A DNA stretch of 36,451 nucleotides from Cyanobacteria bacterium SBLK (GTDB lineage Bacteria > Cyanobacteriota > Cyanobacteriia > Cyanobacteriales > Spirulinaceae). Of this stretch, positions 1-9,060 are shown in pieces. The position numbers and the translations under genes were made by a program. The stretch's first letter is position 1. The number at the start of each line of letters is the position of its first letter. The notes under the pieces are model-generated. The model was not told the DNA's origin and did no database searches. It saw only the letters and a list, made by a program, of their open reading frames with translations. The stretch lies in the NCBI GenBank assembly GCA_017746715.1, contig JAGHZQ010000014.1, positions 1 through 36,451 on the forward strand, given 5' to 3'.

Positions 1-106
1 AGGGTTTGAAGTGATGCACGAGCGCAACGCTCACAACTTCCCCTTAGACTTAGCTGCTGGGGAATCTGCTCCTGTTGCTCTGCAAGCTCCCGTTATCAAC
101 GGCTAG
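1..106 (+). CDS. psbA: Photosystem II reaction-centre protein D1, C-terminal fragment
   Basis: Only the last 34 codons are inside the window; the gene starts upstream. The reading frame beginning at base 2 gives the invariant D1 tail. It holds the residues that ligate the Mn4CaO5 cluster in other D1 proteins (His332, Glu333, His337, Asp342 and the Ala344 carboxylate by standard numbering), seen here in [14 protein letters not shown]. After that alanine come 16 more residues ([16 protein letters not shown]). This is the C-terminal extension that the protease CtpA removes, and its length matches that of other cyanobacterial D1 precursors. D1 sits in the thylakoid membrane. Which psbA copy this is cannot be told from the tail alone. 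Confidence 0.97.
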   Translation, partial: GFEVMHERNAHNFPLDLAAGESAPVALQAPVING

Positions 107-150
107 GTTGCACAGTTAACTTAACTTTTTGTCTCCGCTAATAGACAAGA

Positions 151-182
151 AAGCACCCTCGTAAAGAGGGTGCTTTATTTTT
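151..182 (+). terminator. Intrinsic terminator of psbA
   Basis: A perfect 10-bp inverted repeat (AAGCACCCTC at 151-160, GAGGGTGCTT at 166-175) with a 5-nt loop is followed by a T-rich tract. It lies 45 nt after the psbA stop codon. The T-run is on the plus side, so it chiefly ends psbA transcripts; it may also block read-through from the convergent kinase gene. Confidence 0.9.
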
Positions 183-239
183 GCCGACTCATGGAATTTA
201 CCGCGCGATACAGCTCTGCTACTCACTCTTCATTCCCAC

Positions 240-2510
240 CTAACCCTCCAACGGCTGAGCATTCTCCTCAGAGGCAAAATAACGATGATAGTAGTAATAA
301 GAACCGGAACTAAAATCTTTTGCCCCATTCGCCACTAAACCAATGGGCGCGGTTTGAGACATTTTGATATTTTCTAAAACCTGTTTGAGTAACGTTCGAT
401 CCGTCCATCCCAATCGCACCACCATCAGCATGACATCCACTTGACCCGCGAGGAATTTTGCATCTGCTAACCCCAACATGGGGGGAGTATCGAAGATGAT
501 TAAATCGAAAGACTGACGGAGGCGATCGATTAAGCTCCTCATTTTTTGGGAAGACAATAACCGCGTCGGATCTGGGGGAATCTGTCCGGAAGTGAGAATA
601 AATAAATTATCATCCAACGTTGATTGCTGAATGATATCTTCAACCTCCAAATCCATTGAAATCGCGTGGGAAAGTCCCCAAACATTGGGTAAATCCGACA
701 TGGCGTGGACTTGGGGGCGGCGTAAATCAGCATCGACCAGGAGAACGCGTTGCCCCATTGCAGCCGCAGATTGAGCCAAATGCACCGAGGTCGTGGATTT
801 TCCTTCTAACGGGACAGAAGAACTGACCACCAAGACTTGCAGGGGTTTATCGGGGGTAAAGAAAGACAGATTGGCATTGAGAGAGCGGAAGGCTTCGAGG
901 AAAGGCGAGGCACGATAGCGGCGATCGAAGGAACGCAAGGGGGGTAAGGGAGAGGCTTTTTCGCTGCCTTTGCGTTCTTTGAAGTCCTTGCGATAGGGAA
1001 TGACTCCTAATAAGGGCAAACCCACGTTGTCCTTGAGGTCTTCGGGGGAATGGAAGCGCACGTCGAGTTTTTCGGCAATTAATGCCGCTCCAGAGCCTGC
1101 CAGCAGTCCGGCAAAAATCCCCAACATCAAACCGCGAGAAACATTGGGGGCGATAGGATAAACGGGCAATTCTGCTGCGTCGATTTCTTCCCAAGAGAGG
1201 GTGCGTTGAGCGGATTCGATTTCGAGGTCTTCTTTGACGGAAAGGAAGCGTTTGAGGGCTTCGGTGGCGACTTCAAGCTCTCGTTGCAGGTCGGTATACT
1301 GACGACTGAGAAGGGCAAATTTCTGCATTTCCCCTCGGGTTTCATTTTCAGCGAGGGTTAGAGCAGCTTCGCGCACGGCAAGGACTTGTTTTTGGTTAGT
1401 CGCTTCAATGAGTTCTTGAGTGAGTTTGAGACGAATGGAATTGGGAGAAGTGTTGAGACTTGCGAGGTTTTCTTGCTTGCCTTTTTCCCCCAAAACTGCG
1501 ATCGCTTCTTGGCGAATGAGGGGAAGAATTTTATTGCGGCGATCGCGCAGGACTTGAATTTGCGGACTGTTGGGGGTGAAGCGGGTGGACTCGATCGCAA
1601 GCTCGGTTTCGATTTCTTGCAGTTGGTTGAGGAGGGATTGATAGCGAGGGGCTTCGCTTAAGGATGTCGCAACGATAGCACGCTCCAGTTCGATATCTAA
1701 CTGACTTTTTAATTTTTGCTCCAAAGATGCCGAGGCTTTTAATTCGGCTGAGGTTTCCTGTTGGGACACGCGAATTTGACCGAGGCGATCGGCCACGCGC
1801 TGGCCTTGGACTTCGGGATCGAGGAGGTTATGTTGCTGGCGAAATTTTTGGACTTGTTGTTGGAGATCGTTAACTTGCGTTTCGAGGAGGGGAAGTTGTC
1901 GTTGGACAAATTCGAGACCTTTTTGTTTGCCCGTTTTTTGTTCGATTTGGGAATATTCGATAAATCCAGCGGAAAGGGTATCGAGAATAAATTTAATTTT
2001 CTCGGGATCGGAGTCTTGAAAGGAAATTTCTAAAATTTTTGTATAGTCTACTCGTCCGATACTCAGTCCCCCCATTATGCCATGATAGTCGAGGTTCGGA
2101 TAGCGATCGCGAATCTTTTCGACAATGGGTTCGATCACTTTGGGGCTGCGAAGTACTTCGATTTGGGTCTCGTAGTCCAACTCCGTTGCGGACTGGCGGC
2201 CCACCAAACGCTGAGAGAAGCGATCGAAGGTTTCTTCGCTGGCGATGGGTTCGATTAAAATCCGAAACGAGCTTTTATAAATGGGAATTTCGTTGAGAAT
2301 TCTAAAGGACATGGACGAACTGACAGCAGCTCCCACCAAAAGAAACAACCACCACCGACGACGCAGCACCGAAAGAGCCTGACGGAGATTGAGAGAATCT
2401 TCTTGGGTTTTGGGCAAAGGTGCTGGAAAAGAATCCGCGATCGCGGGTTGGGGGGGAAGAGCCGGAAGGTTACCTTTTGAGACGGACTGCTGATTGCGAT
2501 TCGAGACCAT
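240..2510 (-). CDS. Polysaccharide co-polymerase / tyrosine autokinase (Wzc-like BY-kinase)
   Basis: A 756-residue inner-membrane protein of the Wzc/CapB type, which controls chain length and export of surface polysaccharide through cycles of tyrosine autophosphorylation. The cytoplasmic N-terminus is followed by a membrane segment (about 53-70), a Wzz-like periplasmic region rich in coiled coil (about 180-430), a second membrane segment (about 460-480), and a cytoplasmic BY-kinase domain. The kinase shows Walker A (SSVPLEGKSTT, about 564-574), Walker A' (VLLVDADLRRP, about 589-599) and Walker B (LIIFDTPP, about 670-677). A tyrosine cluster (SYYYYHRYF, about 737-745) near the C-terminus is the expected phosphorylation site. 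The length is normal for a fused Wzc. The gene is divergent from the glycan export genes. The start is the ATG at 2510. Confidence 0.92.
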   Translation of the reverse strand: MVSNRNQQSVSKGNLPALPPQPAIADSFPAPLPKTQEDSLNLRQALSVLRRRWWLFLLVGAAVSSSMSFRILNEIPIYKSSFRILIEPIASEETFDRFSQRLVGRQSATELDYETQIEVLRSPKVIEPIVEKIRDRYPNLDYHGIMGGLSIGRVDYTKILEISFQDSDPEKIKFILDTLSAGFIEYSQIEQKTGKQKGLEFVQRQLPLLETQVNDLQQQVQKFRQQHNLLDPEVQGQRVADRLGQIRVSQQETSAELKASASLEQKLKSQLDIELERAIVATSLSEAPRYQSLLNQLQEIETELAIESTRFTPNSPQIQVLRDRRNKILPLIRQEAIAVLGEKGKQENLASLNTSPNSIRLKLTQELIEATNQKQVLAVREAALTLAENETRGEMQKFALLSRQYTDLQRELEVATEALKRFLSVKEDLEIESAQRTLSWEEIDAAELPVYPIAPNVSRGLMLGIFAGLLAGSGAALIAEKLDVRFHSPEDLKDNVGLPLLGVIPYRKDFKERKGSEKASPLPPLRSFDRRYRASPFLEAFRSLNANLSFFTPDKPLQVLVVSSSVPLEGKSTTSVHLAQSAAAMGQRVLLVDADLRRPQVHAMSDLPNVWGLSHAISMDLEVEDIIQQSTLDDNLFILTSGQIPPDPTRLLSSQKMRSLIDRLRQSFDLIIFDTPPMLGLADAKFLAGQVDVMLMVVRLGWTDRTLLKQVLENIKMSQTAPIGLVANGAKDFSSGSYYYYHRYFASEENAQPLEG

Positions 2511-2710
2511 TTATTTTGGTTATGGGTTGTGGGTTGTTTCTTGCTCCCCTCTTACTTCTGCCTCTCTTGGGAGGGGGTTGGGGGAGGTTTGGGTTGTTGG
2601 GTGAAGGGTGACGGTTCGAGATAATATTTCTATGATATCCACTAGAGAAAGAAATTATCCTGCGTGGAGTACGTTTTTTGGCCGATTATCCATTACCCAT
2701 TCCCCTATTC
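2511..2710. other. Divergent intergenic region with a dispersed repeat
   Basis: This 200-bp gap separates the divergent kinase and permease genes, so both promoters should lie here, though I could not fix either with confidence. The kinase-proximal part is strongly G/T-rich on the plus strand. Read on the minus strand, it holds CCAAGAGAGG, 7 nt, then AAGAGGGGAG (2544-2570), followed by a CAACCCA-rich tail that ends at the kinase start. The same arrangement recurs upstream of the cheA-like gene at 35911-35935. Confidence 0.6.
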
Positions 2711-3535
2711 ATGCCGAAAACCGAATTAATTATCGAAGCTGGCAAAACAGAACAACAATACTGGCAAGATTTGTGGCATTACCGAGAACTTTTCTATTTC
2801 TTGGCTTGGCGAGATATTTTGGTGCGTTACAAACAAACCGTGGTGGGAGTGACGTGGGCATTACTGCAACCTTTTGCTACTATGGTAGTTTTAACAGTCG
2901 TGTTTGGCAAATTGGCCAAATTGCCTTCCGAAGGTGCGCCTTATCCAATTTTGGTGTTTGCAGCCATGTTACCTTGGCAATTTTTTGCCAATTCTCTTGC
3001 CAATTGCAGTAATAGTTTGGTCGGTAATGCCAACCTTATTTCTAAAGTTTATTTCCCTCGTTTGATCGTGCCTGCAAGTGCTATTGTGGTCGGTTTTGTT
3101 GATTTTGCCCTTTCGGTAACAATTTTATTGGGATTGATGGCTTGGTATAATTTTGTTCCCTCTTGGCGAGTTATTTTTTTACCCGGATTTGTCATTATCG
3201 CAGCGATCGCGAGTCTGGGGGTCGGTCTTTGGTTAGCCGCTCTCAATGTTCGCTATCGCGATTTTCGCTTTGTCGTTCCTTTTATCGTACAATTGGGACT
3301 CTATATTTCTCCCGTGGGTTTTAGTAGTAGTATCGTTCCCGATCGCTGGCGGTTGCTTTATTATCTTAATCCGATGGTCGGCGTTATCGACGGATTTCGC
3401 TGGGCAATTTTAGGGGATGACTTTAATTTTTATCTACCCGGTTTTGTCTTATCTTTATTACTTTTAGGGTCATTGGCTGCAAGCAGTATCTTTTATTTTC
3501 GCAAAACAGAACGGACTTTTGCAGATGTGATTTAA
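2711..3535 (+). CDS. Polysaccharide ABC exporter, permease (Wzm-like, ABC-2 family)
   Basis: A 274-residue ABC-2 permease of the Wzm/TagG type. It moves a lipid-linked glycan across the inner membrane together with the ATPase encoded at 4449-5705. The protein opens with a soluble stretch ending in YRELFYFLAWRDILVRYKQ, the amphipathic element typical of this family, followed by about six hydrophobic segments and a conserved late motif LYISPVGFSSSIVP. I start it at the ATG at 2711. An in-frame TTG at 2678 would add 11 residues, but neither start has a clear Shine-Dalgarno sequence. The permease and ATPase genes are separated by a methyltransferase gene. Family identification is solid; the substrate is inferred from the neighbours. 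Confidence 0.9.
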   Translation: MPKTELIIEAGKTEQQYWQDLWHYRELFYFLAWRDILVRYKQTVVGVTWALLQPFATMVVLTVVFGKLAKLPSEGAPYPILVFAAMLPWQFFANSLANCSNSLVGNANLISKVYFPRLIVPASAIVVGFVDFALSVTILLGLMAWYNFVPSWRVIFLPGFVIIAAIASLGVGLWLAALNVRYRDFRFVVPFIVQLGLYISPVGFSSSIVPDRWRLLYYLNPMVGVIDGFRWAILGDDFNFYLPGFVLSLLLLGSLAASSIFYFRKTERTFADVI

Positions 3536-3578
3536 TTTTGTTGTTTGTTGTTGGTTTTATAGTGGGAGATTTAGGGTT

Positions 3579-4442
3579 ATGTTGGAGAGTTCTATTTCAT
3601 CTAGTTCTGAAGTTGCGATCGCAGATGAATATCTCTATCCGGAACATTCGCTATCGGGACGTTATGCAAAGGCTTTTCAATGGACTCCCGATACTATTAA
3701 CTCCCTTTTAGATGCGGGATGTGCTTGGGGTTATGGAACGCGCTTTTTTTGTCAGAAAAGCAAGCGGGTTTGCGGTCTCGATCCCGATGCTAAATATATT
3801 GAGATCGCTCGTTCTCGCTATGCTGATATTGAGTTTGTCACGGCAACTTTAGAAACTGTCCCCTTTCCTTCAGAAGCCTTTGAAACGATCGTCGCTTGCG
3901 ATACTTTAGAACACGTTGATGATGAAATCCAATGCCTCACAGAAATCTTTCGCTTGCTGAAAAAAGACGGGATATTAATTGTCAGCGTTCCTCACAAAGG
4001 AACTTTTGAGTTTATGGATCCCGAAAATGCCATTCCTTACATTGAATATTTTCTCAAACGCTATTTATCCGGACTCTTTCAACTTGCATATTGGCTTCGG
4101 AAAAGGCAATGGCCCGAACGCGATAAAATGGTCTGGGAAAAACCGAACCGCGATCGCCTTCACCGTCATTATACTAAAGCAGAGTTATTAGCTTTGCTGG
4201 ATCGTTCCGCGGCCAAAGGAAACTATAAGCTCATCGACACTTTTCGTTCGGGTTTGTTTTTAGAGGTTTTCGTTCACAATTTAGAGTTTTACACGGCACT
4301 CTTTTTTAGAGGGAAAGCAATCGAAAAAATTCTTAATATTTTCCTCCTTAAACCTTTGAATAAATTAGCAAAAATTGATTATTGGATACCCTATAACGTT
4401 TTTGCTTATAATATTGCTTTAAAGATCGTTAAAACTTCTTAG
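3579..4442 (+). CDS. SAM-dependent methyltransferase in glycan export operon
   Basis: A 287-residue class I methyltransferase of the Methyltransf_11/UbiE fold. Motif I is LLDAGCAWGYGT (about 43-54). The acidic residue ending strand 2 is in VCGLDPDA, and the motif IV region reads TIVACDTLEHVDD. The C-terminal third has hydrophobic stretches (FLKRYLSGLFQLAYWL and the end of the protein) that may help it attach to the membrane. It lies between the permease and ATPase genes, ends 6 nt before the ATPase ATG, and is presumably co-transcribed. In ABC-type O-antigen systems such as E. coli O8/O9a, a methyl-containing cap stops chain growth and is recognised by Wzt. A capping role here is an inference from position only; sugar or lipid methylation is an alternative. 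Confidence 0.85.
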   Translation: MLESSISSSSEVAIADEYLYPEHSLSGRYAKAFQWTPDTINSLLDAGCAWGYGTRFFCQKSKRVCGLDPDAKYIEIARSRYADIEFVTATLETVPFPSEAFETIVACDTLEHVDDEIQCLTEIFRLLKKDGILIVSVPHKGTFEFMDPENAIPYIEYFLKRYLSGLFQLAYWLRKRQWPERDKMVWEKPNRDRLHRHYTKAELLALLDRSAAKGNYKLIDTFRSGLFLEVFVHNLEFYTALFFRGKAIEKILNIFLLKPLNKLAKIDYWIPYNVFAYNIALKIVKTS

Positions 4443-4448
4443 ACGCTC

Positions 4449-5705
4449 ATGTCAGATTTTGCAATTCGCGTTGAAAATTTAGGCAAAAAATATATTATCG
4501 GACATCAGCAACCGGATAGCCAAATGCTGCGATATGCTTTGCTGCGAACCTTAAAGCAATTGCCAAAACAACTATTGAGGAGAAACCAAAAGACAACCAA
4601 AGAAGAATTTTGGGCATTGAAAGATGTTTCCTTTGAGATCGAGCAGGGCGATCGCGTCGGTATTATTGGTAGAAATGGAGCGGGGAAGTCAACATTATTA
4701 AAACTTTTAAGTCGCATTACCGAACCCACAAACGGACGGATTCATCTAAAAGGGAGAGTGGCAAGTTTATTAGAAGTTGGAACGGGATTTCATCCAGAAT
4801 TAACGGGACGAGAAAATATTTATCTTAATGGTTCTATCTTGGGAATGAGCAAGATAGAAATTCGGAAAAAATTTGATGAAATTGTCTCATTTGCTGAAAT
4901 TGAAAGATTTTTAGATACTCCTGTTAAGCGCTATTCATCGGGAATGTACGTGCGTTTGGCATTTTCAGTCGCTGCTTATTTAGAACCCGATATTTTGGTC
5001 GTCGATGAAGTCTTAGCCGTGGGAGACATACAATTTCAAAAGAAATGTTTGGGAAAAATGGAAACCGTGGGACAAGAAGGGAGAACGGTTATTTTTGTCA
5101 GTCATAATATGGGGGCAATCGATCGCTTGTGCGATCGGGGCATTTATTTAGAACGAGGTCTAGTCAAAGCAAGTGGATTATCAGGACCAATTATTCAAGA
5201 ATATTTGACTGATATCATGACAGCCCCCGAAGAAGATTTACAAAAGTTTCGTTTGGTTGGGTTTGGGCAAAATATCTGGTTTGATTCGATTGAATTGATC
5301 GCAAAATCTGAAGGGACTGTTGCTTTTGGTCAACCCCTGCAATACAAATTTGTTATTCAATCGCGAAAAGATTTCACAGATTTGAGTATTGGTGCCAGTA
5401 TTTTTAGTTTGTCGGGAAACTGTGTTGGAACGCTGTTTACCCGAGAGATTTTTTCTATCAAAGCTGGTGAAACCAAACAATTAAAACTGCACGTTACCAA
5501 TCATAATTTAGTTCCAGGCTCCTATTATGCCGGTTTCAGTATTGGTTGCGGAAACTATAACAGCAACCGACAGGATTTTGATGTCGCGATCGGCTATCCC
5601 AATTTTCAGATTTTGCCGATCGCTGACAATAACGATACAATTTCAGTGTGGCATTCGAGTTGGGGCAATATCGTCTTTCAAGAAAATGAGTTATCAATTG
5701 AATAA
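4449..5705 (+). CDS. Polysaccharide ABC exporter, ATPase with C-terminal extension (Wzt-like)
   Basis: A 418-residue ATPase partner of the permease at 2711-3535. The nucleotide-binding domain (about 1-245) has Walker A GRNGAGKST (74-82), an ABC signature in the family form YSSGMYVRLAF (162-172), Walker B DILVVDE (181-187) and the H-loop histidine in SHN (219). An insertion before Walker A is typical of Wzt/TagH proteins. Residues about 265-418 form a beta-rich extension resembling the Wzt C-terminal domain, which in E. coli O9a binds the capped end of the glycan before export. Its presence suggests that this system exports a glycan with a recognised terminus. No strong ribosome binding site precedes the ATG, so translation is probably coupled to the methyltransferase gene 6 nt upstream. 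Confidence 0.92.
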   Translation: MSDFAIRVENLGKKYIIGHQQPDSQMLRYALLRTLKQLPKQLLRRNQKTTKEEFWALKDVSFEIEQGDRVGIIGRNGAGKSTLLKLLSRITEPTNGRIHLKGRVASLLEVGTGFHPELTGRENIYLNGSILGMSKIEIRKKFDEIVSFAEIERFLDTPVKRYSSGMYVRLAFSVAAYLEPDILVVDEVLAVGDIQFQKKCLGKMETVGQEGRTVIFVSHNMGAIDRLCDRGIYLERGLVKASGLSGPIIQEYLTDIMTAPEEDLQKFRLVGFGQNIWFDSIELIAKSEGTVAFGQPLQYKFVIQSRKDFTDLSIGASIFSLSGNCVGTLFTREIFSIKAGETKQLKLHVTNHNLVPGSYYAGFSIGCGNYNSNRQDFDVAIGYPNFQILPIADNNDTISVWHSSWGNIVFQENELSIE

Positions 5706-5771
5706 AAAGTTTGTATCCATCGCTCTCAATCTAAAAGAACAACATAAACAGAAAACACGGCACGGACATTA

Positions 5772-6803
5772 ATGAAGGTCAAACTAGAACCGAACTACCC
5801 CGAGATCGCACCCGTCGTAACAGCCGAAAATCGCCCATTTTGGTCGGTTGCGATCCCGACCTACAATCGCACGACTTATTTAGAACGAACCCTAAAAAGC
5901 ATATTAGCGGCAGAAATTCCTGCCGAAGAAATGCAGATCGAAGTGATTGACAACTGCTCGGATCGCATCGATATTGAAAGAGTCGTTCGAGATATTGCCG
6001 GCGATCGCGTTTCAGTTTATCGTCAGCCTCAAACTGTCAGCATGAGCGAGAATTGGACGACCTGTATTCGTCGATCTCGCGGTTTTTGGGTTCATATTCT
6101 CCACGATGACGATCTCGTATTACCCGAGTTTTACTCTACTTATCGACAGATTATCGAAACAACCCATTGTCTGATGGTTGTCGGTCAAGCAATTCTCATT
6201 GACGAAGCAGAAAACTGGCAAAGACTTTCTTGTTGGCTGCCATCGAGTCATAATCTTTTAGATAATGCTTTACAAGCGATTGCTTCTCAAAGTATTATCA
6301 TGGCAGCTTCTGTAGTTGTCTCCCGGAATGCTTACGAGCAAGTTGGCGGTTTTCACCCCCAATTGTTTCACGCACCCGATTGGGAAATGTGGACGAGAAT
6401 TGCATCAATAGGTAAAGTTGGATGGTCAAAAAAGCCGTATTGCTTATATCGAATTCACGCTCAATCCGAAACCAATCTGACGGCATTACAAGGAACAAAT
6501 CTTTTAGATTTATTAGCCGCTTCTCGATTAATCGAGAGACATTTTACAGATCGAAAAATACGTAAAGCAGTCCAACAAAGTACGCTATATTATTTAGGGA
6601 ATGCTGCTAAAGAAAAAAGCCAAATTTTAGCGTATACTCGCAAGTATAAAGCCGCCTTATTATACGGTCGGCTGTCTATTATTATTCGCCCCTTTAAACT
6701 GGAATCTTATTTTAACTTCTTACTAATATTGAAAACAATAGTCGCTGGCTCGATCAAAACATTATTGCAAGTCCGATCTAACCATGAAAGTCTTACAAAT
6801 TAA
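5772..6803 (+). CDS. Glycosyltransferase family 2
   Basis: A 343-residue GT-A-fold transferase. It opens the domain with VAIPTYNR (about 26-33), and its metal/nucleotide-sugar site is HDDD (111-114). A later conserved stretch (FHAPDWEMWTRIA) matches the ED-containing acceptor region of GT2 enzymes. The C-terminal region ends in a hydrophobic helix (FLLILKTIVAGSIKTLL) that could sit on the membrane. The donor and acceptor sugars cannot be read from the sequence. The gene follows the ATPase by 66 bp and overlaps the next glycosyltransferase by 20 bp, so the two are translated from one message. Confidence 0.88.
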   Translation: MKVKLEPNYPEIAPVVTAENRPFWSVAIPTYNRTTYLERTLKSILAAEIPAEEMQIEVIDNCSDRIDIERVVRDIAGDRVSVYRQPQTVSMSENWTTCIRRSRGFWVHILHDDDLVLPEFYSTYRQIIETTHCLMVVGQAILIDEAENWQRLSCWLPSSHNLLDNALQAIASQSIIMAASVVVSRNAYEQVGGFHPQLFHAPDWEMWTRIASIGKVGWSKKPYCLYRIHAQSETNLTALQGTNLLDLLAASRLIERHFTDRKIRKAVQQSTLYYLGNAAKEKSQILAYTRKYKAALLYGRLSIIIRPFKLESYFNFLLILKTIVAGSIKTLLQVRSNHESLTN

Positions 6804-8007
6804 TCAATACGATATTTGGGGAGGAGCCGCAATTGCAGCTTATCGCTTGCATCAAGGCTTGTTAAATCGAGAAGTTGATTCTCATTTATTGGTAGGCGAT
6901 TTCAAGATTGCTAATAAGAGAGTCGCAAAAGTACCGAGATGGATTAAGTTAGAAAATCAGCTTTCTCGTATCAATCGACGCTTGGGACTCAATTATATTA
7001 ATATCCTCAGCAGTTTTAATTTGGGCAAACATTCATTTTATCAAGAAGCAGATATTGTTAATTTTCACAATCTTCATACGGGATATTTTAACTATTTAGC
7101 ATTACCTAAATTGACGCAATTAAAACCTTCTGTATTGAGTCTCCACGATATGTGGAACTTTACCGGACATTGTGCCTATAGTTATGATTGCGATCGCTGG
7201 AAAACTGGCTGTGGTTCTTGTCCTTATCCTCACGATTATCCCGCGATCGAACGTGACGGGACGGCTTGGGAATGGCAGTTAAAAAACTGGGTTTACAAGC
7301 ATTCTAAACTTGTCGTCGTTGCCAACAGTTCTTGGATGGAACAACTGGCACAACAAAGTATTTTAAATCGCTTTCAAATCCATCATATTCCTCTAGGAAT
7401 TGACATTAATCTTTATCAACCCATCGAGACAACAAAATGCAAGGATTTATTGGGCATTTCCTCCCATAAAAAAGTTTTAATGTTTGCGGCCTTAAACTTC
7501 CGAGATCCGTGGAAAGGAAGCGATTTGCTAGTCAAAATTTTATCCGATCTTCCCCAATCATTAAAACAGAATCTCGTCTTGCTTCTCTTTGGCAACGAAA
7601 GCGATAATTTAGCTCAAAAAGTTGCCATTCCCATCATCAATTTGGGATATTTAAGTAACGATCGCCTCAAAGCGATCGCCTATTCTGCTGCGGATTTATT
7701 CTTATTACCGAGTCGTGCTGAAGCCTTTGGACTCGTTGCCTTAGAAGCAGCTGCTTGCAGTACCCCAACCGTGGCTTTTCGAGTGGGAGGAATTCCCGAT
7801 ATCGTGCGTCCTGAAATGACGGGATATTTGGCAGTTCCAGAAGATACTCGAGAATTTACCGAAGCGATCGTTAACTTACTGCAAGATACGCAAAAATACA
7901 AGAAATTATCCCTTCAATGCCGTCAACTTGTCGTGCGGGAATTTTCTCTCGATTTGCAAACACAACGCTATTTAGAACTCTATCAACAAATTTTAGCCCA
8001 AAATTAA
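6784..8007 (+). CDS. Glycosyltransferase family 4 (WcaC/WbaZ-like)
   Basis: A 407-residue GT-B-fold transferase. The N-terminal Gly-rich entry (QYDIWGGAAIAA) and the segment HDMWNFTGHCAYSYDC (121-136), followed by more cysteines (TGCGSC), belong to a GT4 subfamily common in exopolysaccharide loci. The C-terminal half has the nucleotide-sugar site with the E-x7-E pattern (AEAFGLVALEAAA, about residues 310-323). The start overlaps the end of the previous gene by 20 bp, and the stop codon directly abuts the ATG of the next gene. It probably adds one residue of the repeat unit at the cytoplasmic membrane face; sugar specificity is unknown. Confidence 0.9.
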   Translation: MKVLQINQYDIWGGAAIAAYRLHQGLLNREVDSHLLVGDFKIANKRVAKVPRWIKLENQLSRINRRLGLNYINILSSFNLGKHSFYQEADIVNFHNLHTGYFNYLALPKLTQLKPSVLSLHDMWNFTGHCAYSYDCDRWKTGCGSCPYPHDYPAIERDGTAWEWQLKNWVYKHSKLVVVANSSWMEQLAQQSILNRFQIHHIPLGIDINLYQPIETTKCKDLLGISSHKKVLMFAALNFRDPWKGSDLLVKILSDLPQSLKQNLVLLLFGNESDNLAQKVAIPIINLGYLSNDRLKAIAYSAADLFLLPSRAEAFGLVALEAAACSTPTVAFRVGGIPDIVRPEMTGYLAVPEDTREFTEAIVNLLQDTQKYKKLSLQCRQLVVREFSLDLQTQRYLELYQQILAQN

Positions 8008-9060
8008 ATGCCAATCTTAACCCAATCTCTAACTCTCGAAGATTTACCTCCGAGTCCCACTGAAAAAACGGGATGGTGCTGGCAATCATCAAGTCAAAGT
8101 CCTAATTCTATTTTAACAGATTGTTCGCGATATCCTCTCATTAGCATTATTACTCCCAGTTACAATCAAGCAGAATTTTTAGAAGAAACAATTCGCTCGA
8201 TTCTCTTGCAAGGTTATCCTCATTTGGAATATATTATTATTGATGGGGGAAGTACAGATGGAAGCACAGACATTATTCAAAAATATGCTCCCTATTTAGC
8301 CTATTGGGTAAGCGAGGGCGATCGCGGACAATCCGATGCCCTTAATAAGGGGTTTAAACGCGCAACGGGAGAGTTAATCGGCTGGCAAAATTCCGACGAT
8401 ACTTATCAACCGAATGCGTTGGCATATGCCGCAAAAATATATCTTTCCCATCCAGAAACCGAAGTGATTTACGGACTCGTTCATCATATCGATCGCGACA
8501 GTCAATTTCTAGAACAATATCCCGTAACGACTGCAACGGTTGATAATATGATTCCCTATTCCGCCGTCACCAATCACTCGGTTTTTTATACAGCTAAAAT
8601 TTTTCAGGATGGGAATTTTATCGATACGAATTTACAGCATTGCATGGATCAGGAATTTATTCTTAGATTATTACTCAAACAATACAAATTTATTTTTGAG
8701 CCTCAGATTATTGGTAATTGGCGGCTTTACGATTTGACCAAATCCTCTCAGCAAATGGATATTTGGGCAAGAGAAGCCTTTCAATTATGCCAACAAGTTT
8801 ACGAAAATGAAACTTGCGATCGCGCAGTGCGAGATAAAGCTAAAATTTGTTTATACGGATTGTGTTTGGATAACTTTTCCAAGGGAAGAGTTAAAGTTTT
8901 TCAGGATACCGTAGCAGAGTTAATAAAAATATTTGGCTGGCAAACGCTTGCGAGTGGACTGGGTTTAAAATATGGATTATCTTGGTTGGGAGAAGAAAAT
9001 TTAAAACAACTACTGGAACTCAAAGCAAAAATTTATAATCGGATGAAGTCTAATGGTTAA
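8008..9060 (+). CDS. Glycosyltransferase family 2
   Basis: A 350-residue GT2 enzyme with a leading extension of about 44 residues before the domain begins at ISIITPSYNQ (45-54). The nucleotide-binding IDGGSTDGS (78-86) and the metal site QNSDD (127-131) are both clear. The sequence resembles the WcaA-type GT2 proteins found in many cyanobacterial polysaccharide clusters. The ATG follows the previous stop codon with no gap, and the 3' end overlaps the next gene by 8 bp. That points to a tightly coupled operon. Confidence 0.9.
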   Translation: MPILTQSLTLEDLPPSPTEKTGWCWQSSSQSPNSILTDCSRYPLISIITPSYNQAEFLEETIRSILLQGYPHLEYIIIDGGSTDGSTDIIQKYAPYLAYWVSEGDRGQSDALNKGFKRATGELIGWQNSDDTYQPNALAYAAKIYLSHPETEVIYGLVHHIDRDSQFLEQYPVTTATVDNMIPYSAVTNHSVFYTAKIFQDGNFIDTNLQHCMDQEFILRLLLKQYKFIFEPQIIGNWRLYDLTKSSQQMDIWAREAFQLCQQVYENETCDRAVRDKAKICLYGLCLDNFSKGRVKVFQDTVAELIKIFGWQTLASGLGLKYGLSWLGEENLKQLLELKAKIYNRMKSNG

